A program made the position numbers and the translations under genes. DNA of 47,472 nt from Choristocarpus tenellus KU-1152 (taxonomy: Eukaryota > Phaeophyceae): contig CAXNAD020000016.1 in assembly GCA_964200185.2 (NCBI GenBank), positions 1-47,472 of the forward strand. Direction: 5' to 3'. The notes below the pieces were generated by a model. It ran no database searches. It was given only the letters and a program-made list of their open reading frames with translations, and was not told the origin of the DNA. This document shows, piece after piece, positions 1 through 9,977 of this stretch (the stretch's first letter is position 1; every line of letters starts with the position of its first letter).

Positions 1-49
1 GCCCATCCTCAATGAAAAGCTCCATCCTCAATTTTTGAAATCGGCTGTT
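1..49 (-). repeat. Copy of a dispersed repeat end, inverted relative to 43951-43999
   Basis: The first 49 bases match the reverse complement of 43951-43999 with only a few mismatches, sharing GCCCATCCTCAA and CTCCATCCTCAATTTTTGAA. The element probably continues upstream of the window. Confidence 0.8.
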
Positions 50-2141
50 AGTTGAATATGTTGTTGATAAATTATGTTCTCTGGACGCTCTACCCACTGC
101 ACTCGTTTTTTGGAACTACTGACGCATGCCCCTGTTCATATTTACTTGAAAGTATGTGGTGCGTGATTGGGTGTCTACGAGTTCCGTACCACTACGATGT
201 GATTTCACTGCATCCTCAAGATCAGGAAAGGAACATCCACAGTGCTATTATCCTTATGCTTTAAGGTGGTCCTCCCATCTACTACAACAAAACTTCTCTT
301 GCAGTCGAAGATAGTCATAATGCCTCTGATTATATGGCCTTGGAAATGAGGGCCTCCTAAAGAAGGGATCGCACTTTGTTGTGCACGTTTGTTTTTCTTC
401 ATGCTGTCCATTCTTTCCACTTCAAGCACCTTGGCAAGAAGTGACAGGAATACATTTAATGTCAACAAGAGAGGACAAGACACCTTTGAACATATATATG
501 GGGACATAGAAGGTAAGATAAACCCCGCATAGGGTTCACAATGTGGTTTTGGAAAAAAATCCAGATCGAAGATTTTAGTACGTGCCATAACTAAAGGGCG
601 ATTCATACTTATTCAACGACCAAGTATATTTGGTGGGGTGCAGGATCTGGAGCGATCACATATTCGAGGCGAACGAATCACTGTCTTGCACATGATAATC
701 CTCTGACGGAGCCAAATTCGACTGAATGATGTGGCGATCAACGTAACTCCTTCCTTCTATGTGGTCACTAGGCAGCAAAGAATGAGTGTACAGAACAACC
801 GAGCTCAGTCCTTACCGTGTCGCCATTTGGGCTGATGGATTCTGTTTTAACGGTAATGTAATATGTATAATAGTGTAACACATTCTACCAGTAGTATTGC
901 TATACTACTGTAGTATGGAAGGAGTGTGGAGAATTATAAAGTGTCTATTGCCTCGTTGCGTTTCGAATGATACTATTCGATCACCTGAAAACTTTATTTC
1001 TGAAAACTGAAACGGAAAGGTGCTGTCGTTTCATTTATTGACAAAAAAAATCAGAAAATGTTCAGGGCACAAAAGAGGGTTGCATTCTACTATTTAATAA
1101 TGATAAGAAAAAAGGTTTTGGTTCGAGTTAAGAGGGAACATTTTCGACGAGATGTGGTAGACATAAGATCAGAGAGAAACTGACTCTAAGGTCACGTCCT
1201 CCGCTCTACAAGGCAATCTGGCCAGAGACTAAAAGACGTCTAGTACATTTTAATTTCGGGTGGCTTCTCTTCTGTAGGGACTTGCATCCAACCGTGAAGT
1301 GGAATCATAGGGGATTGAGCTGGCTCTTTGCACTAGTTACTGCATCTACTGTGTGGTAGAGTTCATGCTTTAGTGGAGGTGGTACCGTTCGTGCAATAAT
1401 CAAGGGATCCTACAGCACTGGTGACAAAGGAATTTATAGCAACGACATCAAAACCGACATCTTGGTCGTGTCTCTCTCGCAGTTTCAATCGTTTACAATG
1501 CATCAAGGCATCGCCGCATGGATTGTAATGACCACTCCTGTAGACCTAGCGATAGCCTGTTTCCCGATCTTCAACCTTCACCGTGAAAAGCACAGTCCTT
1601 CATCATCTGCCCTCTACCACCTCGACGTGATTTGAAATCGAAATTCATTACTCCCTGTAGGTCCAGAGTGGGACAAAATTTGTGGCTGCCGGTCTCAGAC
1701 ATGTCAAGCACCTTAAATTAAAACCCACGGGCAAATTCTGTAACAGTTCTTCATCGTGTCAAGTGCTCCGTTGTATCTCTTTGTGCTTGCCCCTTGGACA
1801 ATACCTACCCATTCGATTGATAAACCCAATAAATTGCCAGTCACGTCAACACAGGAGTTCAAGCTCACTCCTTTGAGCAGGATGTAAAGAGCTTCGTTTT
1901 CGATCCTACCAGAAACTCTTACTGACGAATTCAAAGCTCAACCCCTCATACCGTTTCTGTCCTAGCTACATGTATGTCCAACACCCCTGATAGGAGCTGA
2001 CATGTTGTGGTATGAAGACTGCCAGAGAAAGGCGATAATATCCAGGCACTGTGTGCTTCTAGTGCTGTATAGCATGTGTAGTGCGCCTGAACTTTATGGC
2101 GACCTGTTGTGGGCTAAGAGAGGAGGTGGAGATGAGTAAGT
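50..2141. other. Intergenic stretch, no supported gene
   Basis: The longest open frame (606-205, minus, 133 codons) shows no recognisable domain and no splice-supported partner. The rest is frame-interrupted on both strands. Confidence 0.6.
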
Positions 2142-2413
2142 TGAGTCAAAGTATCTTAGAGGGTATAGCCGTGTCCGTTTGTGGTCCAAAATCCAATGTT
2201 GCAATTTCGATGTAATTCTGGTTATCGTGTCTGTTAGAAGTGTCAATATCTTTGTTCTGGGCACACCTTTCATAACATACACATTTCACCTACTCCGAAA
2301 TGTTTCGGAGTAGGATTTTGGAGTAGGAAAATGTCGTAAAAAAAATCGTGGAAAGCCAAGCCCCAAAGGGACAAACAGGGCAAAACTCGTACCCTCTAAG
2401 ATACTTTCACTCA
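2142..2413. mobile_element. MITE-like inverted-repeat element, complete copy
   Basis: Terminal inverted repeats of about 24 bp: the left end at 2142-2165 (TGAGTCAAAGTATCTTAG...) is matched by its reverse complement at 2390-2413 with one mismatch. The 272-bp interior has no convincing coding sequence but holds a perfect 12-bp-arm palindrome at 2289-2314 around TG. An opposite-orientation copy sits at the window end and a half copy near 6934. Size, inverted termini and lack of coding capacity fit a non-autonomous DNA transposon. A clear target-site duplication was not found. Confidence 0.8.
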
Positions 2414-5094
2414 GTTGGTATCCCCTTCACGCGCCCAGCAAGGATAAGAGGCGCTCCAAATGGGCAAGGAAGGCATCCAAGTCTGTTTGACCTACCAAGA
2501 GATATTTCAGGAGAGGGTGCCCAGAAGAAGTGTAAGGTATAGAATTCTACTAAGAAGATGGTAGAAGAATAGCAGGAAAGGTTCATGGGGTATATGGTGG
2601 GTGAGGTTTACACTGGGACTAGAGACATATTATAGTGATTGTGAGACGAAGTAAATGGACTCCTGATGGGTGACTGGGTTTTTTATGTTTTCTGTGGTGC
2701 ACACCAACCTTTCGATGACAAGAGAACCTTGGAACATGACAGCTCCGTCCTGTCTAGGTAAAGTCTTGAGATAGGAAGGAAAATACGCATATGCTCAGGG
2801 GAAATACGCATGTGCTGAGCACATGTGACCCCTCCTACCTGATCTGTGTTTTGTACAAACGGCTGTTAAATGCAGGGGAGGGGCATCAAATCTGAAGTCC
2901 TTCAAGACAGATTAAGATGACCTTGATAGGTAGGGTTGGACATGATGGCGATGGTGGATTTCAGTTGTTTCCACTCATAAGGGGGCTACTGAATGCGATA
3001 TTCTTGGAGTTGCACAGTGGGGTGAATTAACGTTTCTCCCTCTCTTCCTGCACCCATTTGAGGGATGAGCAGTCTTCATTGGATAGTGTTACTGCTTTGG
3101 GAGCAGACAATGTTGCCTGTAGTGTGGATGGGGTAGTGGACTTGGTTGAAGGGGAAGTGTTGGTGATGGAAAAGCGAGCAGTAGTCGTAACATGTGGCAG
3201 AAGGCTGCTAGCACAACAATTGAGGTGGGCATTAATTGGATACGACTCATCCCTAAAATGGTTCAGAAATCGAAGGAGAATTATTTATGCTGGGAGGAGA
3301 TCCTTGAGGGCATGGGAATCTATAAATAGGTCTTACCAATAAATCAAGGGTCCCTGAGCCACATCTGCTGGAGTGAGTAAACTATCAATATCTAACCTAG
3401 ATGACAGGAGGAAGCAGTTCAAACTCCTATGGGATATGGAGTTGGTCTGGGTGGTCCTCAATCTGTTGCTGAAAGGCTTGTGAATTGCAATACCCCGTCC
3501 AGCTGAATGAACGGAAAATGTACTGCATACTATTTTGCACAAAAGGTGGTTGGATGGGGGGCAGTAACGATCAGCAGAGAGGAGAAATTTGTCACCCATT
3601 GGTGTCCATGACTGTAGTAATTATTTGTATTTTTTCCCACCCACCATGTACAGATACACTGTTCAGCTTCACCTTGGCAGGGGTCATGATGTGGTTGGTT
3701 CCTCAACTTTCAGGGTTGGGAAGTCCACCAATTTGAAGGAATCAGAAAGTCAATGATTTGTGCACTACCAGCAGAACCATGAAGCAAAGGTGCCCAGAAG
3801 TATTAGTACATGAATGGTAGTGTAGGTGAGAAGCAAGCAATGCTTGCAAGGGTTGCAATTGATAGTCCAGGGGAAGCCTTTGAGTATTGGTGCCTCTCCA
3901 TGGATTTACAGTGTAATCCAGAAGCATGGACATGTACCTCTATATTTCTAAATCCACGCCCATATAGTTGACTATCCATGTTCATAGTTAACAATCTGTA
4001 TCTCTGCTCTAAGGTAAATTCTCTGTAACTGAGGTACAATGCATTTGATCCATATGAAGGAGTATCATAGTGGATAGAAAGAAAAATCGATCACAACGGC
4101 ATGCACTTATCACTGTGATCTACACAAGGTTCATATGGGAGAGAGACACTAATTATTAAGAACCTTCTTGGGGTGTGAAAAGGCACAATCTTGTCCTTGT
4201 AATGACAACCAACCCGAACTTCCCCTCAAAAGCATACGTTACACCTGTACAAGTCTGAGAAACAGAAAATGCACTTCCCACACACCCATCACACGTCTCA
4301 CAAACCTTACCGACAAAGACACTCCCATGATAGATCTGACACACAACCAGTGAAATATTTTTTATTCCTATTTGTCCGCTGCCTGCCCTTTCCCCTCGCT
4401 CAAATCACACGTTTGAAGGTGTGCCTGTAGGTTTGGAGGAAAATCCCTGCAACAATGATGCGTTGAACTTTGTAGAAGTCCTAACACCAGTTGACAGCAC
4501 AAGGTGAGACAGCTGTCTATTCTAGGAGTTCAGGGTCAGTCTAGCCAACCCGTAATGAAGACACACAATAATTTTATATACAATAGCAGCAGTACATCAT
4601 TACTGTTCCCAAGGTGTTGATTTGTGAGGCAAGAGACATCCCTAGGTGGGGCAAAGATGTGCTTAGATCAGGGATCGATTAGGGATAATCTATTGAATTA
4701 ACAACTGAGGTCTTCAGTCGAGAGAGAAGTGCAGTGCACCTTCTACCAGAGAAAAATATAAGAAATTAGACCATAGTTGTATTTCCACTTTCGCTGGCAC
4801 ACCATGTACATGTAAACTATCTTCCCTGCATAGAACCCCAAGGCCTGCCGTGGTAACGTTGCAGTGGTGTCACAGAGTCATCCTACTCAATTCTATTACC
4901 CAGTCATATGGATGGAGTAAGGCCTCCTCCCCATTCATAGTGATCATGTAAATGTCAGAATATACCAAACTTTATTTTAAGGTGCAATAAGCAAGTATTG
5001 GGCAATTGATCACATGCATCACAATTTGGACCTGTGATGCTGGTAATTGCTGGTAACATCCCCATGGGCAACCAAAATCACTAACAAATCTGCT
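2414..5094. other. Intergenic stretch, no supported gene
   Basis: Only short open frames below 95 codons on either strand, without recognisable motifs. The frame at 3058-3342 ends in a basic stretch (FRNRRR) but has no family resemblance I can name. A near-repeat ACGCATATGCTCAGGGG/ACGCATGTGCTGAGCAC sits around 2786-2825. Confidence 0.6.
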
Positions 5095-5700
5095 CTCAGG
5101 TACACCCTCTTCTTCCTGTATGTATCCTGTCAAAAGTTCTCCAGGACAGGACTTTCCTCATGGAAAGAAGGAGAGGAAGGCATCATTATAACATAAAGCC
5201 TTTCTTGTCCCTTACCCTGCCTTCTAAACCGTATACCATGACTGCTCAACCATGTTTTCATCTTGATGGGAGTGTTCAAGGGCTTGTGCCCCGTGCTGAA
5301 AGCGGTGGATTGAGGTTTTACTGGGGAGGCTATGGCCCTCCAGTGGACATCAAGCTGTATTCTGACTGCCTGCCAGTGATTTCCATGGGTTGTCATGCTA
5401 CCTGCCTCCTGATGTCTGGTGAATGTCTTGATCTCCTACTTTCTTGCTCAAGGTGTGCAGATAAATCAGGCGACCCCAGGGGTTCAAATGGACCAGTTAA
5501 TTTGTGCGAATAGTTGTTGGAGGGGGGCAAATTTGGGTTATTTGAGCTTTGGTCTTAGCTGGAGCATATATACACTAAATTGGAATGGTTCATTAGCAAT
5601 GTGCTTCATGTGGAAACCAGGCCTCCTCAGCTTAAAAGCTGTCCAGTTTCTCCTCCAGGGCGATGTAAGCCCTAAGTCCAGACTATGTGCAACAGCTCCT
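5095..5700 (+). repeat. Arm A of a long imperfect inverted duplication
   Basis: Blocks shared with arm B (about 6815-6240, reverse complement), in the same order, include: AGGACAGGACTT, CATGACTGCTCAACC, TTTTACTGGGGAGGCT, GGCCCTCCAGTGGAC, GGCGACCCCA, TTCAAATGGACC and CAGGG(C/T)GATGTAAG. Divergence is considerable, so it is an old duplication. A short open segment here reads FYWGGYGPPVDIKL, and the matching frame of arm B reads FYWGGCGPPVDDKL. This hints that the duplicated unit was once coding. Confidence 0.7.
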
Positions 5701-6059
5701 GGCCGACCCTGTACAGTAGGAAACAATAGCCAGCCCTGTACCATAAGGCTAGCCAGATCAAGACTACGAAGCAAGGGGTATGACAGCACCACCAGGTTAC
5801 TTGTCTGGGCTAATCCCACCAGGGCGGTCAAAGGAAAGTGACTAAAATGTGGATGAGGACCATGGAACGGACAGGTAGAGGTTCCAATACACATACCTCC
5901 CAAAAAATACTGACCTGCCGCACCCATTGCTCAGTATTGTCCCATTGTCCATAAAATCAGGGACGCTGACATCCGTGGGTTCAACTGGACATTCCCAGAG
6001 TCAGTCTCAACGATCAGAAACGTCCGCACGAGTTCAGGGCTCAGTCCACTCACTGCCAC

Positions 6060-6255
6060 CTGATGTGGTTGGTGTCCATCCTGCGTTGTTTTTGGCATCA
6101 ACAGCCATGTCAATATCGATGAGAATTTGCAAAGCCTCTCCCTTCCTGGTATACCTGGCAACATGGTGCAAGGAAAGGGGTCCCACACCATTGTATAATC
6201 TAGGATCGGCACCATGTACAAATACTCCTCCCTTAAGAGATGGAGGGTGGTGTGG
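6060..6255 (-). pseudogene. Ankyrin-repeat-like exon or exon remnant
   Basis: The minus-strand frame reads HGADPRLYNGVGPLSLHHVA, then a helical KGEALQILIDID stretch, then VDAKNNAGWTPT. This is the ankyrin pattern: GADP, G-x-(T/P)-L-x-L-H-H-V-A, a leucine-rich second helix, then D-A-x-x-x-x-G-W-T-P. It covers about one and a half repeats. A possible donor follows (ATCAG|GTGGCA at about 6059). No start codon or other exons were found; upstream frames in arm B contain stops. I treat it as a fragment of an ankyrin gene. Confidence 0.55.
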
Positions 6256-6815
6256 AATGAGGCAACATCATCCTGGAGTAGACTAGGCCTTACATCACCC
6301 TGAAGAATAAAATCGACTGATTGTGGTTAGTGGTGGCCTGGTTGCCGCATGGAGATATTGCTACCAAACCGATCCTTTCTACAGTGAGTGAAGCTCTGCT
6401 CTGGCAAATACCATTGGTCTAAAAGTCCAAGTTTGTCCCCCTCCAGCTCTGCTATCCGCACAGGTAGTTGGTCCATTTGAACTATTGGGGTCGCCTAATT
6501 AATTTGCACATGTGTGCAGATTGCCGCTTGTATCATCACAATCCATGGTAACTTTGGTTAAGCCAGCCAGAAGACAGTTTGTCGTCCACTGGAGGGCCAC
6601 AGCCTCCCCAGTAAAATCTCCATCTCAGTAATTTCAACACGGTTCACAAATCTGCAACACCCTCATCGAGTAAGAAAATAAGGTTGAGCAGTCATGGTGT
6701 ATGATCTAAAATGCAGCGCGAGGGGCAAGCAGGTTTAAGGTGTAACAATGGCTTCATCTCCTTTCTGTTGGGTCAAGTCCTGTCCTAGACATCTTGCACC
6801 AGTTACACCTGAAGT
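6240..6815 (-). repeat. Arm B of the inverted duplication
   Basis: This is the reverse-complement partner of 5095-5700, with shared blocks in the same order. The reading frame shared with arm A is interrupted by several stops, so this arm does not encode an intact protein as it stands. It runs directly into the ankyrin-like open segment at about 6241-6060 on the same strand. Confidence 0.7.
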
Positions 6816-6933
6816 GGCTCTTCCTGTATGGTGCCCTTGTCCGCAGAACTCAACCATTGCTAAAAGCAAAGGAAAGTATTGTACTACTCAATTGAATATG
6901 AGGGATCCATTGTTGATTCACATTCTTGCTTTG

Positions 6934-6996
6934 AGCCAAAGTATCTTAGAGGATAGAGCCACATCCATTTGAGAGCCAAAATCCAATGTTGCAGCC
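6934..6996 (+). mobile_element. Truncated half copy of the 2142-2413 MITE family
   Basis: The sequence begins with the family terminus (CAAAGTATCTTAGAGG) and keeps the internal CCAAAATCCAATGTTGCA block. It then stops abruptly and is followed within about 20 bp by the retroelement relic. Either a deletion or a later insertion removed the rest. Confidence 0.7.
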
Positions 6997-7009
6997 CATG
7001 ATGTCAGGA

Positions 7010-7968
7010 TCACAAGGAGAGCACAACACGAGATCACCCACCTCCTAAACAGGATCCACTTCGCCTTTTTCCAGACACAATTGGCTGACCTACCTGATGA
7101 AGCACAACAAGGGAAGGAAAGTTCCTCTCTAGCCCTGGCCCGCCACTGGAGCCAGTGTGGACAAGGGGCAAATGCATGGGCCTCCACACAACCCCTGGAA
7201 CCAGCATGCTAGATCCCTCCCATAGAGTTTAGACTTGCTGCTGTCCCTAGGGAGGGAAGAGGCCCTATCCAACAAATAGGTGCCCAGTGCCTGAGTGTAG
7301 GAGGCAAAAAGTGGACACTAGACATGCTCGTACCTGCCCTAGGGCAGGAGGACAGGTCCGCCAACACACACCAATGGTGAAGCATCTAGGTCAACTCTGC
7401 AAAGGAATGGGCATCCCTTGCACTATGGAGGACGGTAACCCATTCACAGTGGACCGGAATTTCCATATGGATCTGGTCTTCCATGCTGGGACACTTGCAC
7501 ACGCTGGATCAGCTCCCTATAGAGAAAAATGCCTCCTCCTCGATATCACATTTACGTAAGTGCAAGCAGCCCCCCATCTGCCACACTCATCCACCAGCAA
7601 TGTTGTATGTAGCTGCTGCTGCAGCCGAGGTGCAAAAGCATACCTGGTAAGAGGGTTCTTATGACCCTCATAGTTATATCCTCCATACCTTCATGGTGGA
7701 AAGTTTTGGGAGCCTTGGTAAGCAAGCAGAAAGTTTTTTGGATGAGCTAGTTATGAACACAGTAGGGGGGAGAGGAACAGCAGGATACAGCAGGAAAGGA
7801 GCTGTCAAATCCCGTTTACGACAGATAGTCTTTTACAACACAACTGGCTCTATCAAGACATGTCATGCATTTAAAACTGGAGACACCATTGAGATGGGCA
7901 AGGAGGGGTCTGTCAGATTCTTGGGATGCTTCCCTAGCTCCTCGCCTGGGGGTGTAGGGCTAAGCTAA
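7010..7968 (+). pseudogene. Decayed retroelement (reverse-transcriptase polyprotein C-terminal region)
   Basis: Open segments in shifting frames together resemble the C-terminal end of algal/oomycete LINE-type reverse-transcriptase proteins. In order: a stretch with ALARHWSQCGQGANAWAST and PPIEFRLAAVPREGRGP, then (7287-7559) a segment with FHMDLVFHAG and LLLDITFT, then (7693-7968) VESFGSLGKQAESFLDELV. At least two frameshifts and several stops separate them, so it is not functional. The catalytic reverse-transcriptase core is not in the window. Recognition is by remembered family pattern, not by a search. Confidence 0.55.
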
Positions 7969-7984
7969 GTTGGAGGCATAGGAG

Positions 7985-8135
7985 AGGAGTGGTGTAACAT
8001 AGCTGGTAGTAAAATAGTAAATAGACATCTTTCACATTTGTGGACAACAGTTACTTTTTCAGGGGTTCTGATATTTTCATTGTTTTTTCCCTTGATATAT
8101 CTGCAAAATGTCAGAGAGGGTCTAAAAATAAAATA
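7985..8135 (-). repeat. Diverged distant copy of the same family
   Basis: On the minus strand, CTGACATTTTGCAGATATAT is followed by AAAAACAATGAAAATATC and then CTGAAAAAGTAAC, TTGTCCACAA and TATTTTACTA. The order matches the copy at 44847-44999. It lies just after the retroelement relic, more than 36 kb away. Confidence 0.6.
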
Positions 8136-9863
8136 GAGTAAATATATAAATAATAAAATGGTGGTTTTACGACTACAATGTTTATGGTGGTGGACAAAGT
8201 ACCGCCAATGTTTTCTTTGTACATTCGTAGTGTGTACCACTAACCAGAATTTGCCCCTGTACATTTGTTGTATTTAGTATTTATGTTCAAAATGTGACCT
8301 GAATTTGACCCCAAAATCTTCACATAGAATCTTATCTGGGCAAATATTTACCCTCACCAACATTTAACATGTAGAAGCAAGCATACGATGTACTGCAGAC
8401 CATTACAACATCCATCGCCGTTGGACTGGACAAGTTCACTCACAGGGCACATGACAGTACACTCATGTTCACAGCAGTGCACTGAATTAATACCAGTTCA
8501 TGATCAACAAGATCATCATCGTGTGTATCAGTTTGCTTCAATCAAGTTCACCACTCAGTACCAGCCTGTGCTCCCAAGTGTTTTGAGAACTCAAACTCAA
8601 GTTAGGTTTCAATTCCTTTGTGAAAAACAGAATACATACAGTGCATATATTCCCTGGCAAGACTTGAGACGTTCCCTTTCCCCCCAAACATAGTTTGGGC
8701 TTGACCTCTCTCTCTAACAGGCGATCCAGAGTAAATATATATTCAATGCAGATAGGGTGGTATGATCCCATGGAGAACATCCAATATTAGGAACACTTCA
8801 ACTATGACCTCACTGGAAAAAAAAATCACCTTATAAACTGTTTCTTATGTTTAACTTTTCTGCGAGGCAGTACACTGATTTCTTTTCCGCAACAGTTGTC
8901 AGAAAACATCTCACAAATTACAGTAAAAAACTGCATTTCTTTGTAAATGAATAATTCCAACTATAGTTCCTCCTGAACCTGATAGATACAACCTACTAGT
9001 ACTAGAAAGTACGGTTGGATTCTGTGGCAGTGAAATCGTGTTTGACTAGACCTGTGCGATGTGCTCACGCAAGCGTGAATGAAGGCAATAGCATTCACTT
9101 CACATCAATGAAGGTCTGGACATCCATTCAACACCATTGCAGGTATTTTTGTTTTAGATGGGGTACTGGCTGCAACAAAATATGTTGAAGTGTACTAAGC
9201 AGTAAGATATGTTGCTACGTTCAAATGGGGCAAACAGCGTTTTAAAGGTCCAGTAGCTACATGTCATTTGCAGACCAGGAAAGGCAATAGAACAAGCGGA
9301 AGATAACATTGGTTGGATCCCCGACACATTGCTCAAGTAAAATTGGTATAGCCAGATTCTATGGAGCTTGTATAGTGAGCACTGCAGTAGTGCTAGGTGT
9401 GTGAATCACTCGAACATAGAGATGGGAAGATGTATACATCTCCTTGGGCATATCTTGTACAATACTATCATCTTACGATATATATTGAAGTATCCTTTGT
9501 TGCACTCAATCAGTTGACTACCCTGTGAGGGAAGACTCTACCTCTACATGAGAACTATGTATCAGCACTCTTGAGATTCAGAGCAAATACACAAACTTGC
9601 GGTTCACACTTTAAAAAAAAAAAGGCACAATTTTCATAATAGGCTAAGTCGTCTAATATACTCACATGCATATTATTTGTATCTTGTCAAGGTGAGAAAA
9701 TCCAGCCCCATGATACTAAGGCCACACAATTGCCGTACTATACCACAAGCAAACTAAGTCAGAATTTGCAAAGAAAAGAACTGGTTGCTCTATGCAAAAG
9801 GATGTCCGTGATACCCACCAAATTATATATAGTTTTTTTCAAGTAAAACATGCATGGCTATCA
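8136..9863. other. Intergenic stretch downstream of ferrochelatase
   Basis: This lies 3' of the ferrochelatase stop codon and includes its presumed 3' untranslated region near 9700-9863. No coding sequence supported. Confidence 0.6.
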
Positions 9864-9977
9864 CTACTGAGCACCAAATAGCAATGCAATTCCCTTCCCA
9901 AACAAGACATCAAGCCACACTGAAGCAAACGTGAGGGCACTGAGGACCTGATTGCGGGTCTTGGCAGTAGCGAGTGC
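9864..9977 (-). other. hemH: Ferrochelatase terminal exon: hydrophobic C-terminal segment
   Basis: This 37-codon exon plus TAG stop follows a 2.5-kb intron; the acceptor is TTTTTGTGCAG. It encodes a short polar start and then about 24 mostly hydrophobic residues ending LLFGAQ, compatible with one membrane-spanning helix. Plant and cyanobacterial ferrochelatases often end in a chlorophyll a/b-binding-like helix after a linker. The position and linker here (residues 433-483) match that layout, but the ExxNGRxAM pigment-binding signature is not present. I therefore read it as a membrane anchor or a degenerate LHC-like tail. Confidence 0.7.

Noticed and set aside
205-606. 133-codon minus-strand open frame near the window start
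   Set aside because: No recognisable motif, no neighbouring spliceable exons and no conserved copy; length alone is not enough in a 47-kb eukaryotic window.
2348-2542. Peptides with a shared YPLRYF motif at several sites
   Set aside because: The motif is the translation of the MITE terminus (CCTCTAAGATACTTT), not a protein family.
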